Part shown: piece after piece, positions 13,501 to 19,894 of the stretch
Layout: every line of letters begins with the position of its first letter
How positions within the stretch are numbered: position 1 is the first letter of the stretch
Virus record (IMG/VR): IMGVR_UViG_3300002053_000083
Coordinates: 1-20,307 of that record
Reading direction: 5' to 3' (one strand)
Source of the DNA: a virus
DNA: 20,307 nucleotides
Notes under the pieces: model-generated
The model's database searches: none
The model's input: only the letters and a program-made list of their open reading frames with translations
Told to the model about the DNA's origin: nothing
Made by a program: the position numbers and the translations under genes

Positions 13501-15409
13501 TACTTGAACTAGAAAATGAACTTGAAGATGAACTTGAACTGCTTGAGGAACTTGATGAACTGGAACTGCTACTTGATGAAGAAGAGCTACTTGAAAATGA
13601 ACTTGAAGAACTTGATGAACTGGAACTGCTTGAGGAAGACGAACTACTTGATGAACTTGAAGAAAATGAAGAAGAACTACTTGACGAAGAACTTGACGAA
13701 GATGAACTTGATGAAGAACTGGAGCTACTTGAACTTGATGAACTGCTACTACTTGAGGAAGACGAAGAAAATGAACTTGAAGATGAACTTGATGAACTGG
13801 AGCTACTTGAACTTGATGAAGAACTGGAGCTACTTGAACTTGATGAACTGCTACTACTTGAGGAAGACGAAGAAAATGAACTTGAAGAACTTGACGAAGA
13901 AGAACTTGAACTACTACTTGAAGACGAAGAACTACTTGAGGAAGATGATGAACTTGAGGAAGATGAACTTGAAAATGAAGAACTACTTGAACTTGATGAA
14001 CTACTACTTGAAGACGAAGAACTACTTGAACTTGAACTACTAAATGAACTAGATGAACTACTTGAGGATGAGCTTGATGAAGATGAGCTTGATGAAGATG
14101 AAGAAAATGAACTTGAACTACTTGAACTTGAACTGCTACTTGAAGATGAAGAACTACTTGATGAAGATGAAGAAAATGAACTTGAACTACTTGAACTGGA
14201 ACTGCTACTTGAAGATGAAGAACTACTTGATGAAGAGGAACTTGAACTACTGGAACTTGATGAAGAGGAAGAAGAAGAAAATGAACTGGAACTACTTGAA
14301 GAAGAACTTGATGAACTGGAAGAGGAACTTGAGGAGCTACTTGAACTTGAACTACTTGATGAAGAACTGGAGCTTGAAGAACTACTACTAAAAGAACTAG
14401 AAGAAGATGAGCTTGAGGAAGAACTGGAACTTGAGCTTGAAGACGATGAAGAAGAACTACTTGAAAATGAACTTGAACTACTTGAACTACTGCTACTTGA
14501 AGAAGAACTACTGCTACTTGAAGAAGAACTACTGCTACTAAAAGAACTAGAAGAAGATGAGCTTGATGAACTACTTGACGAAGAACTTGAAGAACTGGAA
14601 CTTGAAGAACTGGAGCTTGAACTACTACTTGATGAAGAACTGGAACTTGAAGAAGATGAAGATGAACTTGATGAAAAAGAACTACTGCTACTTGAACTGG
14701 AGCTACTTGAACTGGAGCTACTTGAACTGGAGCTTGAACTTGAACTTGAACTACTACTTGATGAAGAACTTGAACTTGAAGAAGATGAAGAAGAACTTGC
14801 AAAATAGTTAAGATTAAAAGCTACTAATGCGTTTTTTGATCTAGTTGGAAAAGTCCAAGACATTGTAACATTAGTAGCTCCAGGTTCCGTTGAAGCAGAG
14901 CCGTTAGTTACTGTATTAGGACTTAAATTATATCTTTCTGTTTGTCCTGCACCTACAGTTGCTTTATAGTTATCTATGCTAAAAGCATCTACAACCATAT
15001 TATCAATAGCAGATGCTACTGTAACTTGAGTAGGAGATGTCGTATTTCCAGAAGCAGTTTGAACTCCGCTTGTGGGAGTAGTGGGATCAACAAAATTAAA
15101 TGTCATTGCTCCAACTACTATATTTGCAATAGTAGATGGATGAGTAACAACTACGTCAGCAGTAGTATTAGAGCTAACAACAAGTCCATAAACAAAAGTA
15201 CTAGCACCAGCAGGATTTGTTGCACTTCCAATCAATGACATGGAAACACCATTGAAAGTCACACTACTAGGTGTTGTCATGTTTGTGCTTTGATGAATAG
15301 CTACAACTAGAAATGCACTAGAACCATTAACTTGATGATTAGTTATGGTATGAGTTGTAGCATTTTGAGTAAATGCTACGGAACTCTGATTTACAAAAGT
15401 TACAGCCAT
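10577..15409 (-). CDS. Giant poly-serine protein, probable fibre or virion surface protein
   Basis: This 1610-residue protein has three folded parts separated by serine tracts. Residues 1-204 are a Thr/Ser/Val-rich beta domain. Residues 205-1085 are almost pure Ser with about 28 single Phe and rare Leu, Ile, Gly, Thr. Residues 1086-1288 are a second beta domain resembling a lectin or LamG-type sandwich (NRWDTVQNDN, YEIIIEFFDF, VYIDLDNFEVVYWDE), with Cys1088 and Cys1287 at its two ends. A second tract (1289-1488), a short acidic-aromatic spacer, a third tract (1514-1542) and a basic C-terminal part (1543-1610) follow. Serine is written with AGY and TCN codons mixed, so selection on the protein is likely. 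The start has GAGGAA and lies three bases after the previous gene. Long flexible serine linkers suggest an extended, possibly glycosylated fibre; this role is inferred from composition and late context. Confidence 0.85.
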   Translation of the reverse strand: MAVTFVNQSSVAFTQNATTHTITNHQVNGSSAFLVVAIHQSTNMTTPSSVTFNGVSMSLIGSATNPAGASTFVYGLVVSSNTTADVVVTHPSTIANIVVGAMTFNFVDPTTPTSGVQTASGNTTSPTQVTVASAIDNMVVDAFSIDNYKATVGAGQTERYNLSPNTVTNGSASTEPGATNVTMSWTFPTRSKNALVAFNLNYFASSSSSSSSSSSSSSSSSSSSSSSSSSSSSSSSSSSSSSSSFSSSSSSSSSSSSSSSSSSSSSSSSSSSSSSSSSSSSSSSSSSSSFSSSSSSSSSSSSSSSSSSSSSSSSFSSSSSSSSSSSSSSSSSSSSSSSSFSSSSSSSSSSSSSSSSSSSSSSSSSSSSSSSSSSSSFSSSSSSSSSSSSSSSSSSSSSSSSSSSSSSSSSSFSSSSSSSSSSSSSSSSSSSSSSFSSSSSSSSSSSSSSSSSSSSFSSSSSSSSSSSSSSSSSSSSSSFSSSSSSSSSSSSSSSSSSSSSSSSSSSSSSSSFSSSSSSSSSSSSSSSSSSSSSSSSSSSSSSSSSSFSSSSSSSSSSSSSSSSSSSSSSSSSSSSSSSSSSFSSSSSSSSSSSSSSSSSSSSSSFSSSSSSSSSSSSSSSSSSSSSSSSSSFSSSSSSSSSSSSSSSSSSSSSSSSSSSSSSSSSSSSFSSSSSSSSSSSSSSSSSSSSSSFSSSSSSSSSSSSSSSSSSSSSSSSSSSSSSSSSSSSFSSSSSSSSSSSSSSSSSSSSSSSSSSSSSSSSSSSSLSSSSSSSSSSSSSSSSSSSSSSFSSSSSSSSSSSSSSSSSSSSSSSSSSSSSSSSSSSSSSSSFSGSSSSSSSSSSISSSSSSSSSSSSSSSSSSFSSSSSSSSSSSSSSSSSSSSSSFSSSSSSSSSSSSSSSSSSSSSSFSSSSSSSSSSSSSSSSSSSSSSFSSSSSSSSSSSSSSSSSSSSSSFSSSSSSSSTSSSSSSSSSSSSSSSSSSSSSSFSSSSSSSSSSSSSSSSSSSSSSSSSSSSSSFSSSSSSSSSSFSSSSSSSSSSISSSSSSSSSSSSLSSSSSSSSISSSSSSSSASSSSSSFSGSSSSSSYSCFLDPNDEFSESQINFNRWDTVQNDNDFLTIFDNQLNYDANVTSGSAISELNSRFELGGDYEIIIEFFDFATAVNTSADSGFNLIIRRSSDNVLLANIGIENNTQVRYLSDGLDVSEETINTVDEDGKFRITRSSGEIRVYYWDQSQTRWEWGTSTTGRKVTNNDNSDIYVELYFYKANGEQVYIDLDNFEVVYWDELICPSSISSSSSSFSSSSSSKSSSSSSSSSSSSSSSSSSSSSSSSSSSSSSSSSSSSSSSSSSSSSSISSSSSSSSSSSSSSSSSSSSSSSSSSSSSSSSSSLSSSSSSSSSSSSSSSSSSSSSSSSSLSSSSSSSSSSSSSSSLSSSSSSSSFSSSSSSKSSSSESSSSCSYSSSSKSSSSSSISSSSSSLSSSSSSKSSSSSEFDTGGGEEYYEDLYRKPVFFFDFDSSSSSSSSSSSSLSSTSSSSSISSSSSSSAVRISIKLPKRFDRAIDIKVTERKPRKKPKKVSINITLREEKQEEYLDVEPIEKNNKPHVGIKTIKTK
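11262..11315. repeat. 27-base tandem duplication in the second serine tract
   Basis: Two identical 27-base units lie head to tail (11262-11288 and 11289-11315), each encoding nine serines on the minus strand. The exact match at all codon positions points to recent duplication. Confidence 0.8.
11421..11474. repeat. Three exact 18-base tandem repeats in the second serine tract
   Basis: The unit ctgcttgacgaagatgaa occurs three times in a row (11421, 11439, 11457). Each encodes six serines on the minus strand. Identity at silent positions indicates recent slippage or recombination. Confidence 0.85.
12155..14797. repeat. 2.6-kb degenerate serine-codon repeat array with periodic phenylalanine
   Basis: This stretch encodes residues 205-1085 of the poly-serine protein. 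On the plus strand it is a purine-rich mixture of gaa, ctt, act, gat and gag words. Phe codons (TTT) interrupt it, and the commonest interval is 69 bases: the five Phe codons at 12548, 12617, 12686, 12755 and 12824 are exactly 69 bases apart. Longer exact duplications also occur, for example 13703-13783 repeated at 13808-13888, offset 105 bases. Because the tract lacks stops in other frames, long overlapping readings appear on both strands and should not be taken as genes. Confidence 0.9.
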
Positions 15410-15412
15410 TTA

Positions 15413-15784
15413 TTATTCCTCTAGTGCTGGAAAGAAAGCTTTATAATCTATTTCTGGATCAATATTTCCTTCATCGTCTTCTATCATATAATAATTCAAA
15501 TTACTTATATCTATTTCTTCATTGTCTATATTATATGAAATATAATCTATAATTAATGTTGCAGGAGAATCTCCATAGTGTCCAGCTTTTGTAATTAACA
15601 AAGATTCTGAATTATAAACGAAATAAATCTCCATATTATTATTTCCATAAATAGAAGCAGTTAAAGAAAATTTTGTTTCTAATTTAGGATGCCATCTACA
15701 TACAACTATCTCTTTCCAAGGACGATAAATTCTATCCTTAGACCATCTATTATTAGCTCTATTTCCTAACCATAGTTTTTCCAT
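15413..15784 (-). CDS. 123-aa protein of unknown function upstream of the poly-serine gene
   Basis: No family is recognised. The N-terminal third is basic and Trp-rich (MEKLWLGNRANNRWSKDRIY) and the rest is beta-rich and acidic (TASIYGNNNMEIYFVYNSES), ending in DPEIDYKAFFPALEE. There is no signal peptide or membrane segment. The ATG shares one base with the stop of the 283-aa gene (TAATG), and the site before it is weak, so translation is probably coupled. Position between two probable virion genes in a late unit suggests a fibre-attachment, baseplate or chaperone-like role, with no direct evidence. Confidence 0.78.
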   Translation of the reverse strand: MEKLWLGNRANNRWSKDRIYRPWKEIVVCRWHPKLETKFSLTASIYGNNNMEIYFVYNSESLLITKAGHYGDSPATLIIDYISYNIDNEEIDISNLNYYMIEDDEGNIDPEIDYKAFFPALEE

Positions 15785-16635
15785 TAGTGTATATTACCGC
15801 TTTGTCCTGGAAGTACTTGAGTATGACATCTATACATTTCCAAGGAAGCATATCCTTTACTTTGATTATCACTTTCAGGAGTTACTATAAGTCCTCTTAT
15901 ATACCATCCTATAGGTAGTGCTTCTACAGCCGCTCCTTCTGCATTTAATTCATCTCCCATTGGACAATCTCCGTAAATAAAATGTTTAGCTAGATATCTT
16001 TGAAAAAGAGTATCCTCTGTAGCTTGAGAATACATCTTGTTTCCAGACAAACCAAGCATGTATGCAGGGATACTTCCTGCTGGATTTGGATAGTATGCTC
16101 CACTAGGAACTACTATATCCATGTAGATATGGGAACCAAAAGGAGCATCGAAAAAATAAACTGTTCCATCTTTCAAATATACAGGACAAGAAAATGATAT
16201 TTTAATTTCCTTTGCTTTATATCCAGATGGTATTTCAGAACCAGTATATAAATCATCATCATTTGAAAAATCCCATCTAAGTTCTTTTCCTTCTCCTATA
16301 CTTTCAGCGTCTTTATCTCCTTCCATTGTAAAATAAGTACTAGTATTTAAAGGTCTTGTATCTGATCTAATTATAGGTCTTCCATCATCCATATGAGGAT
16401 GAGCTTCATACCATACATAATTTAAACTATTAGTTAAATTATCTGACTCATCATTTAAAGTTATTTTTGTTCCAGCACTTACAGGAAAGGATACTGAACT
16501 AATTTCTCCATATTTAAATCCATCATTTCCACAATCTGCTTTTACTTTTCTCCCTGTTATAAATAAATCAGTAACATTTTCTTCGATTAAAAAATTTTTT
16601 GTATCCAAAAAAATCGCATCAATACCTATAGACAT
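15784..16635 (-). CDS. 283-aa beta-rich protein of unknown function, probable virion protein
   Basis: First gene of the late unit that ends with the poly-serine protein. It has a strong GAGGAGGAA site before the ATG at 16635. The sequence is rich in short strands and turns (ISSVSFPVSAGTKITLNDES, KEIKISFSCPVYLKDGTVYF, IYMDIVVPSGAYYPNP), with many Asp, Gly and Pro, and ends in MYRCHTQVLPGQSGNIH. This is the look of a tail, baseplate or fibre component. No enzyme motif, signal peptide or membrane segment is visible. I cannot name a family. Confidence 0.8.
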   Translation of the reverse strand: MSIGIDAIFLDTKNFLIEENVTDLFITGRKVKADCGNDGFKYGEISSVSFPVSAGTKITLNDESDNLTNSLNYVWYEAHPHMDDGRPIIRSDTRPLNTSTYFTMEGDKDAESIGEGKELRWDFSNDDDLYTGSEIPSGYKAKEIKISFSCPVYLKDGTVYFFDAPFGSHIYMDIVVPSGAYYPNPAGSIPAYMLGLSGNKMYSQATEDTLFQRYLAKHFIYGDCPMGDELNAEGAAVEALPIGWYIRGLIVTPESDNQSKGYASLEMYRCHTQVLPGQSGNIH

Positions 16636-16679
16636 TTCTTCCTCCTCATCATAAAAATTTAAATATTCCTATTCTTTTA

Positions 16680-16687
16680 TATTTATA
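16680..16687 (-). promoter_or_regulatory. T4-type late promoter box upstream of the 283-aa gene
   Basis: TATAAATA on the minus strand, 44 bases before the ATG of the 283-aa gene and just beyond the end of the glycosyltransferase-like gene. It should drive the unit 283-aa, 123-aa and poly-serine genes. Confidence 0.7.
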
Positions 16688-16691
16688 ATAT

Positions 16692-17615
16692 TTACTTCAT
16701 TTTGTACCATTGATCTAAGAATTTCTTGTCCTTAGTCTGATAGTATTTTTCTACTATTTCTTTTTTATTTCTCCAATATGTTTCATCTATATATTTTGCA
16801 GGAGGAGGAATGTCTTTATACCGATGAGCATAATTCCATTCACCATGTATATGTCTGAATCCTAATATTTCATTCCATGTACCTCCAGGTTTATGCACTT
16901 GAGTACTTGGAGGATTCTTAGGAACTTTAACTACTTTCAATCCTAAATCTTTAATTGCTATAGCAAAACGTCTTTCAGTATTTCCAAATTGCTCTCCATA
17001 TTTTTCATAATTGTCTATAGGAATTAAATGATCTCTGAAATGTTTCATCATTGCTTGAGCGGCTTTAGTCTTTGCAATCCATGAAGTAGTATTGAAAAGT
17101 TCTCTACCGTTATTTTCTTCCCATCCACAACCCATAATATCAGCATCCCCTAGCATCTCAATTATCTTAGGAAATCCTTCTGGCTTCTCTAAAATACAGT
17201 CTCCATTAGAACAGAATACATACTCAAAGCTTCCCATTGTTTGTAATCCCAAGGATAGACACCAAAAATATGGATATAGAACCCCTCCCCATGTTTGATA
17301 ATGAGAAATCAGAAAAGTATCAATTTGATCGAATACTTCTCTACTAGGCATGTAAGAATCATAAGTAATATTTTTATTATCTGGATTCCAATAATTATCA
17401 TAAACTACTGTTAACCAAAATCCCAATTTCTTATGAGTCTCAACGGAAGCTCTTAAAAATGGTCTGTTACTCGGATGACTAGTCAAAAGCACACCTATAT
17501 TTTTCAATGCTTTAGTAGCCCATTTATCATTGTCCATATAACCTTTTAACACATATCTTGCATAATCTTTTTCTGGCCCTTCTTTTAACTTAGACACATA
17601 TTCTCTTGTAATCAT
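16692..17615 (-). CDS. Glycosyltransferase-like protein (GT-A type), second of two related copies
   Basis: This 307-residue protein looks like a nucleotide-sugar glycosyltransferase with a GT-A fold. The strand-helix start IGVLLTSHPSNRPFLRASVE (about 40-59) is followed by WLTVVYDN, and then by FEYVFCSNGDCILEKPEGF, where NGDC at 137-140 sits in the place of the metal-binding DxD. It shares NGDC-x3-KPEG-x3-II-x2-LGD-x-D-x-M, a later LGFR...GE block and a similar C-terminal layout with the 335-aa protein upstream, so the two are paralogues. The start follows AGGAGGAGAT and lies 26 bases inside the DUF1353 gene. No signal peptide or membrane anchor is visible. Donor and acceptor are unknown; the next unit downstream encodes the poly-serine protein. 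Confidence 0.68.
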   Translation of the reverse strand: MITREYVSKLKEGPEKDYARYVLKGYMDNDKWATKALKNIGVLLTSHPSNRPFLRASVETHKKLGFWLTVVYDNYWNPDNKNITYDSYMPSREVFDQIDTFLISHYQTWGGVLYPYFWCLSLGLQTMGSFEYVFCSNGDCILEKPEGFPKIIEMLGDADIMGCGWEENNGRELFNTTSWIAKTKAAQAMMKHFRDHLIPIDNYEKYGEQFGNTERRFAIAIKDLGLKVVKVPKNPPSTQVHKPGGTWNEILGFRHIHGEWNYAHRYKDIPPPAKYIDETYWRNKKEIVEKYYQTKDKKFLDQWYKMK

Positions 17616-17988
17616 ATCTCCTCCTATATTTTATCCATGTAGGCCATCCACCTACATAGACAGCTAAATAAATACAGTTTCTCTTCCATTGAGGAACTTC
17701 TAAAACTTTCATTGCTTCATAAAATATTTTTTCGCATACTGATTTTTTGGCATAGTTAAATCTATACATCCAATCATGTAGTACTGCCGCTTTAGCATGA
17801 TTGTCTATTGGTGAGATAATGGGCCAAAAGATTCTTGGAACAGAAGCAAAGTCAGTAATAAATCCTATTGGAACTTTTATTACTTGTTCAGATGGATAGT
17901 CTCCAACATGATATTCAAATGGTTCCGTTAGTCTAAATAAATTCTTTCCAATTACTTCTACTATACACGGTGTTGTAAATTGGCTCAT
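17590..17988 (-). CDS. DUF1353 family protein
   Basis: This 132-residue protein shows the family signature clearly: VPIGFITDFASVPRIFWPI (TDFASVPR at 45-52) followed by KAAVLHDWMY (HDWMY at 71-75). DUF1353 proteins are found widely in tailed phages; their role has not been established to my knowledge. The conserved Asp, His and Asp residues could form an active or metal site. The C-terminal YVGGWPTWIKYRRRYDYKR is basic, and its YRRRY codons double as the ribosome site of the next gene. The start overlaps the protease stop (ATGA). The tight coupling to a protease and two glycosyltransferase-like genes suggests one shared late function. Confidence 0.88.
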   Translation of the reverse strand: MSQFTTPCIVEVIGKNLFRLTEPFEYHVGDYPSEQVIKVPIGFITDFASVPRIFWPIISPIDNHAKAAVLHDWMYRFNYAKKSVCEKIFYEAMKVLEVPQWKRNCIYLAVYVGGWPTWIKYRRRYDYKRICV

Positions 17989-18812
17989 ATTAGTTTATCT
18001 CCTGCTCTTTCTTTTATTATTTTTCTAGTAACTTGCAAGTCTTTTGCTACCCATGCATCCCACATGAAGTCATTTATATATCTATAGGAAAGAAAACCAT
18101 ATCCGCTTTTTCCCCATCCTGTTCCCCATGAGTTTTTGAATTTAATCTGCTTTGCATTATCAGAAAATCCCACTACGCAAATAGCATGACCTCCGTAAAG
18201 ATTATTTGGATTAGCTGGATATGGAACTACTCCTGTTTCAAAATTAGGACGGAGTATTTCTTCAAAACAAGCAATACCAATAACTACAGGCCCATCTAGT
18301 AAAGCTGTTCTCAATTCGTCTATAGTTGCTATTCTCCAATAAGAATCTATAAGACCCCATTTGGCTACAAGACTGGCCCATGATTCAGGTTCTCCTTTAA
18401 ACCTATCGTCATACTCCCATCCAGCTTCACAAGGAATTCCTATCTTGTGAATTACTTGCATTGCACATCTAATACTTGTTCCTTCCTGATTAGGCCAAGG
18501 ATCAATTTTCTTTGAATTCCAATAAACCCACGCTTCTGATAAATCATAATGATCTTCTTTTCTTGTATACTTCTTTCCTGCCGCTACTTCCTCCATGTGC
18601 TCTTTCTGTTCTTGAAATTCCTTCATTGCCGCTACAGCAAATCCAACACATGATCCAAGTCTTCCTTGATCTTTTACAGGACTCATATATTTTGTCCAAT
18701 CAATATAATTTACAGGAGTTTCTGTAGTAATTGGTTTCATACTTGAAAATTTAAAATCCCTGTTATCTTTTTTATCTTTCCTTAATGTCAGTCTGAAATT
18801 TTTCTTAATCAT
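17985..18812 (-). CDS. Papain-like cysteine protease (peptidase family C1)
   Basis: This 275-residue protein has the full papain catalytic set. VKDQGRLGSCVGFA gives the oxyanion Gln and the nucleophile Cys55, GGHAICVVGF gives His209, and KNSWGTGWGKSGYGF gives Asn227. Before the core lies a short basic stretch (about residues 1-30) with KDNRDFKF, much shorter than a classical inhibitory propeptide. No secretion signal is present, so the enzyme acts in the infected cell or in the virion. The start shares one base with the stop of the 335-aa gene (TAATG) and follows AAGGAGGAA. Late expression suggests cleavage of a virion protein, or a virion-borne enzyme that acts on host surface proteins. The substrate is unknown. 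Confidence 0.92.
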   Translation of the reverse strand: MIKKNFRLTLRKDKKDNRDFKFSSMKPITTETPVNYIDWTKYMSPVKDQGRLGSCVGFAVAAMKEFQEQKEHMEEVAAGKKYTRKEDHYDLSEAWVYWNSKKIDPWPNQEGTSIRCAMQVIHKIGIPCEAGWEYDDRFKGEPESWASLVAKWGLIDSYWRIATIDELRTALLDGPVVIGIACFEEILRPNFETGVVPYPANPNNLYGGHAICVVGFSDNAKQIKFKNSWGTGWGKSGYGFLSYRYINDFMWDAWVAKDLQVTRKIIKERAGDKLI

Positions 18813-19819
18813 TATTCCTCCTTATTAACGAAGTCCAAATTGAACCTGTTAAATAATCCCTTTCTTTCTGAGTCTGGCCCTAATTCCTTTCTTTTTGAAT
18901 CATCATGTAAAGGCTTATTTCCGTAGTGTTCAAGAGGATAGTACTTTCTGTTATACCAAGAATCCTCTCCCTGATCCCAATACATATAAAGCCATCGTCT
19001 ATCTTGTGTAAGATAGAAATTTAGGAGGGTATCCTTTTCATGCTTGCTTAGATACTCTCCGTTGTTTCGTAAATCAAAATACCGTTTAGGAACTGGTTCT
19101 AGATGCTCAAGACAAGCCCATTTATGTTCCCCTCCCAAATTTCTATAACCTAGTAATCTTTTCCATGTACTATCTTGACAGTATGAGCTATAATGATCTA
19201 TTGCTCCTGCATGTAAATGTCCTTCTGGATATCTAGCTTGAAGCGAAGGAACTTTTACATTCATTTTATTTTTAATGCTCCAATCACGAAGAAGAACTTC
19301 TGGTGAGTAGGATTGTGGTATGTTGGATTTCAAGTTCTTTCTTATATAAGATACAAAGTTCAAGAAAGCTGGACGTTTCCATATAACGCTACAAGTATGA
19401 ATAGTTCCATTGCAACTTGAAGACATTAAATCATTGTCTCCTAGTAGATTAATAATATCTTCTACTCCTTCTGGTTTATCCCATACACAATCTCCATTTA
19501 CCGTGAATATGTATTTAAAATTTTCAAAAAGATTAATTACTCCAGCCCCATAAATAATATCCCACAACCATCCATTTCTCTTCTCTGCTCCATGAGTCTT
19601 GTGTTTGAATGTCCATGAATGAGGTATATCAAAAATGTCCTTTGGAATATTGCTATGATGCTTGTCAAATGAGCATATTACGTATTTTTTTGAAGCCCTA
19701 TACCCTAACAGAGTATTTTTAAGAAACATCATATGACCGTCAAATGACGTTACAATTATAGCCATATTTGATTCTACTAGTGGATTATTTTCTACATATC
19801 TATCACTAGTTGCTACCAT
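18812..19819 (-). CDS. Glycosyltransferase-like protein (GT-A type), first of two related copies
   Basis: First gene of its late unit, 335 residues, with a GGAGGT site before the ATG. The core begins NMAIIVTSFDGHMMFLKNTL (about 18-37), continues to KYVICSFDKH, and reaches FKYIFTVNGDCVWDKPEG with NGDC at 108-111 in the DxD position. The C-terminal half contains WKRLLGYRNLGGEHKWACLE and ends with a charged tail rich in Lys, Arg and Asp. It is clearly related to the 307-aa protein three genes downstream, but has a shorter N-terminus and a longer tail. The family is inferred from the fold-like pattern and the NGDC block, so other GT-A-like nucleotidyl or sugar enzymes remain possible. Sugar donor and acceptor are unknown. 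Confidence 0.66.
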   Translation of the reverse strand: MVATSDRYVENNPLVESNMAIIVTSFDGHMMFLKNTLLGYRASKKYVICSFDKHHSNIPKDIFDIPHSWTFKHKTHGAEKRNGWLWDIIYGAGVINLFENFKYIFTVNGDCVWDKPEGVEDIINLLGDNDLMSSSCNGTIHTCSVIWKRPAFLNFVSYIRKNLKSNIPQSYSPEVLLRDWSIKNKMNVKVPSLQARYPEGHLHAGAIDHYSSYCQDSTWKRLLGYRNLGGEHKWACLEHLEPVPKRYFDLRNNGEYLSKHEKDTLLNFYLTQDRRWLYMYWDQGEDSWYNRKYYPLEHYGNKPLHDDSKRKELGPDSERKGLFNRFNLDFVNKEE

Positions 19820-19855
19820 AAACTATACCTCCACAAATTATTTTTCATCTAACTT

Positions 19856-19863
19856 TATTTATA
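19856..19863 (-). promoter_or_regulatory. T4-type late promoter box for the protease and glycosyltransferase unit
   Basis: TATAAATA on the minus strand, 36 bases before the ATG of the 335-aa gene. It faces away from a second copy on the plus strand five bases further on. Confidence 0.72.
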
Positions 19864-19867
19864 AAAA

Positions 19868-19875
19868 TATAAATA
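19868..19875 (+). promoter_or_regulatory. T4-type late promoter box for the membrane protein gene
   Basis: TATAAATA on the plus strand, 19 bases before the ATG at 19895, with GAGGAGG in between. Together with the box at 19856-19863 it forms a compact divergent late-promoter pair. Confidence 0.72.
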
Positions 19876-19894
19876 TATAAGAGGAGGATTTGCA

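Noticed and set aside
12155-14797. Possible CRISPR array or DNA-level satellite
   Set aside because: Repeats are degenerate, in multiples of three, contain no unique spacers and lie wholly inside one open reading frame that continues on both sides.
13111-14802. Minus-strand reading frame of 563 codons rich in Val, Gln, Leu and His, and a 208-codon one at 12292-12918
   Set aside because: Both are alternative-frame readings of the serine array and end at its borders. The serine frame continues into folded domains on both sides, so it is the real one.
12882-14807. Long plus-strand reading frame of 641 codons rich in Leu, Glu and Asp
   Set aside because: It is the antisense shadow of the serine-codon array. 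It has no ribosome site, no folded part outside the array, and exists only because the repeat words contain no stop in that frame.
11131-14811. Several plus-strand Lys/Asn/Leu/Met-rich frames over the serine tracts
   Set aside because: Low-complexity shadows in the third frame of the same array, with no start signals or conserved features.
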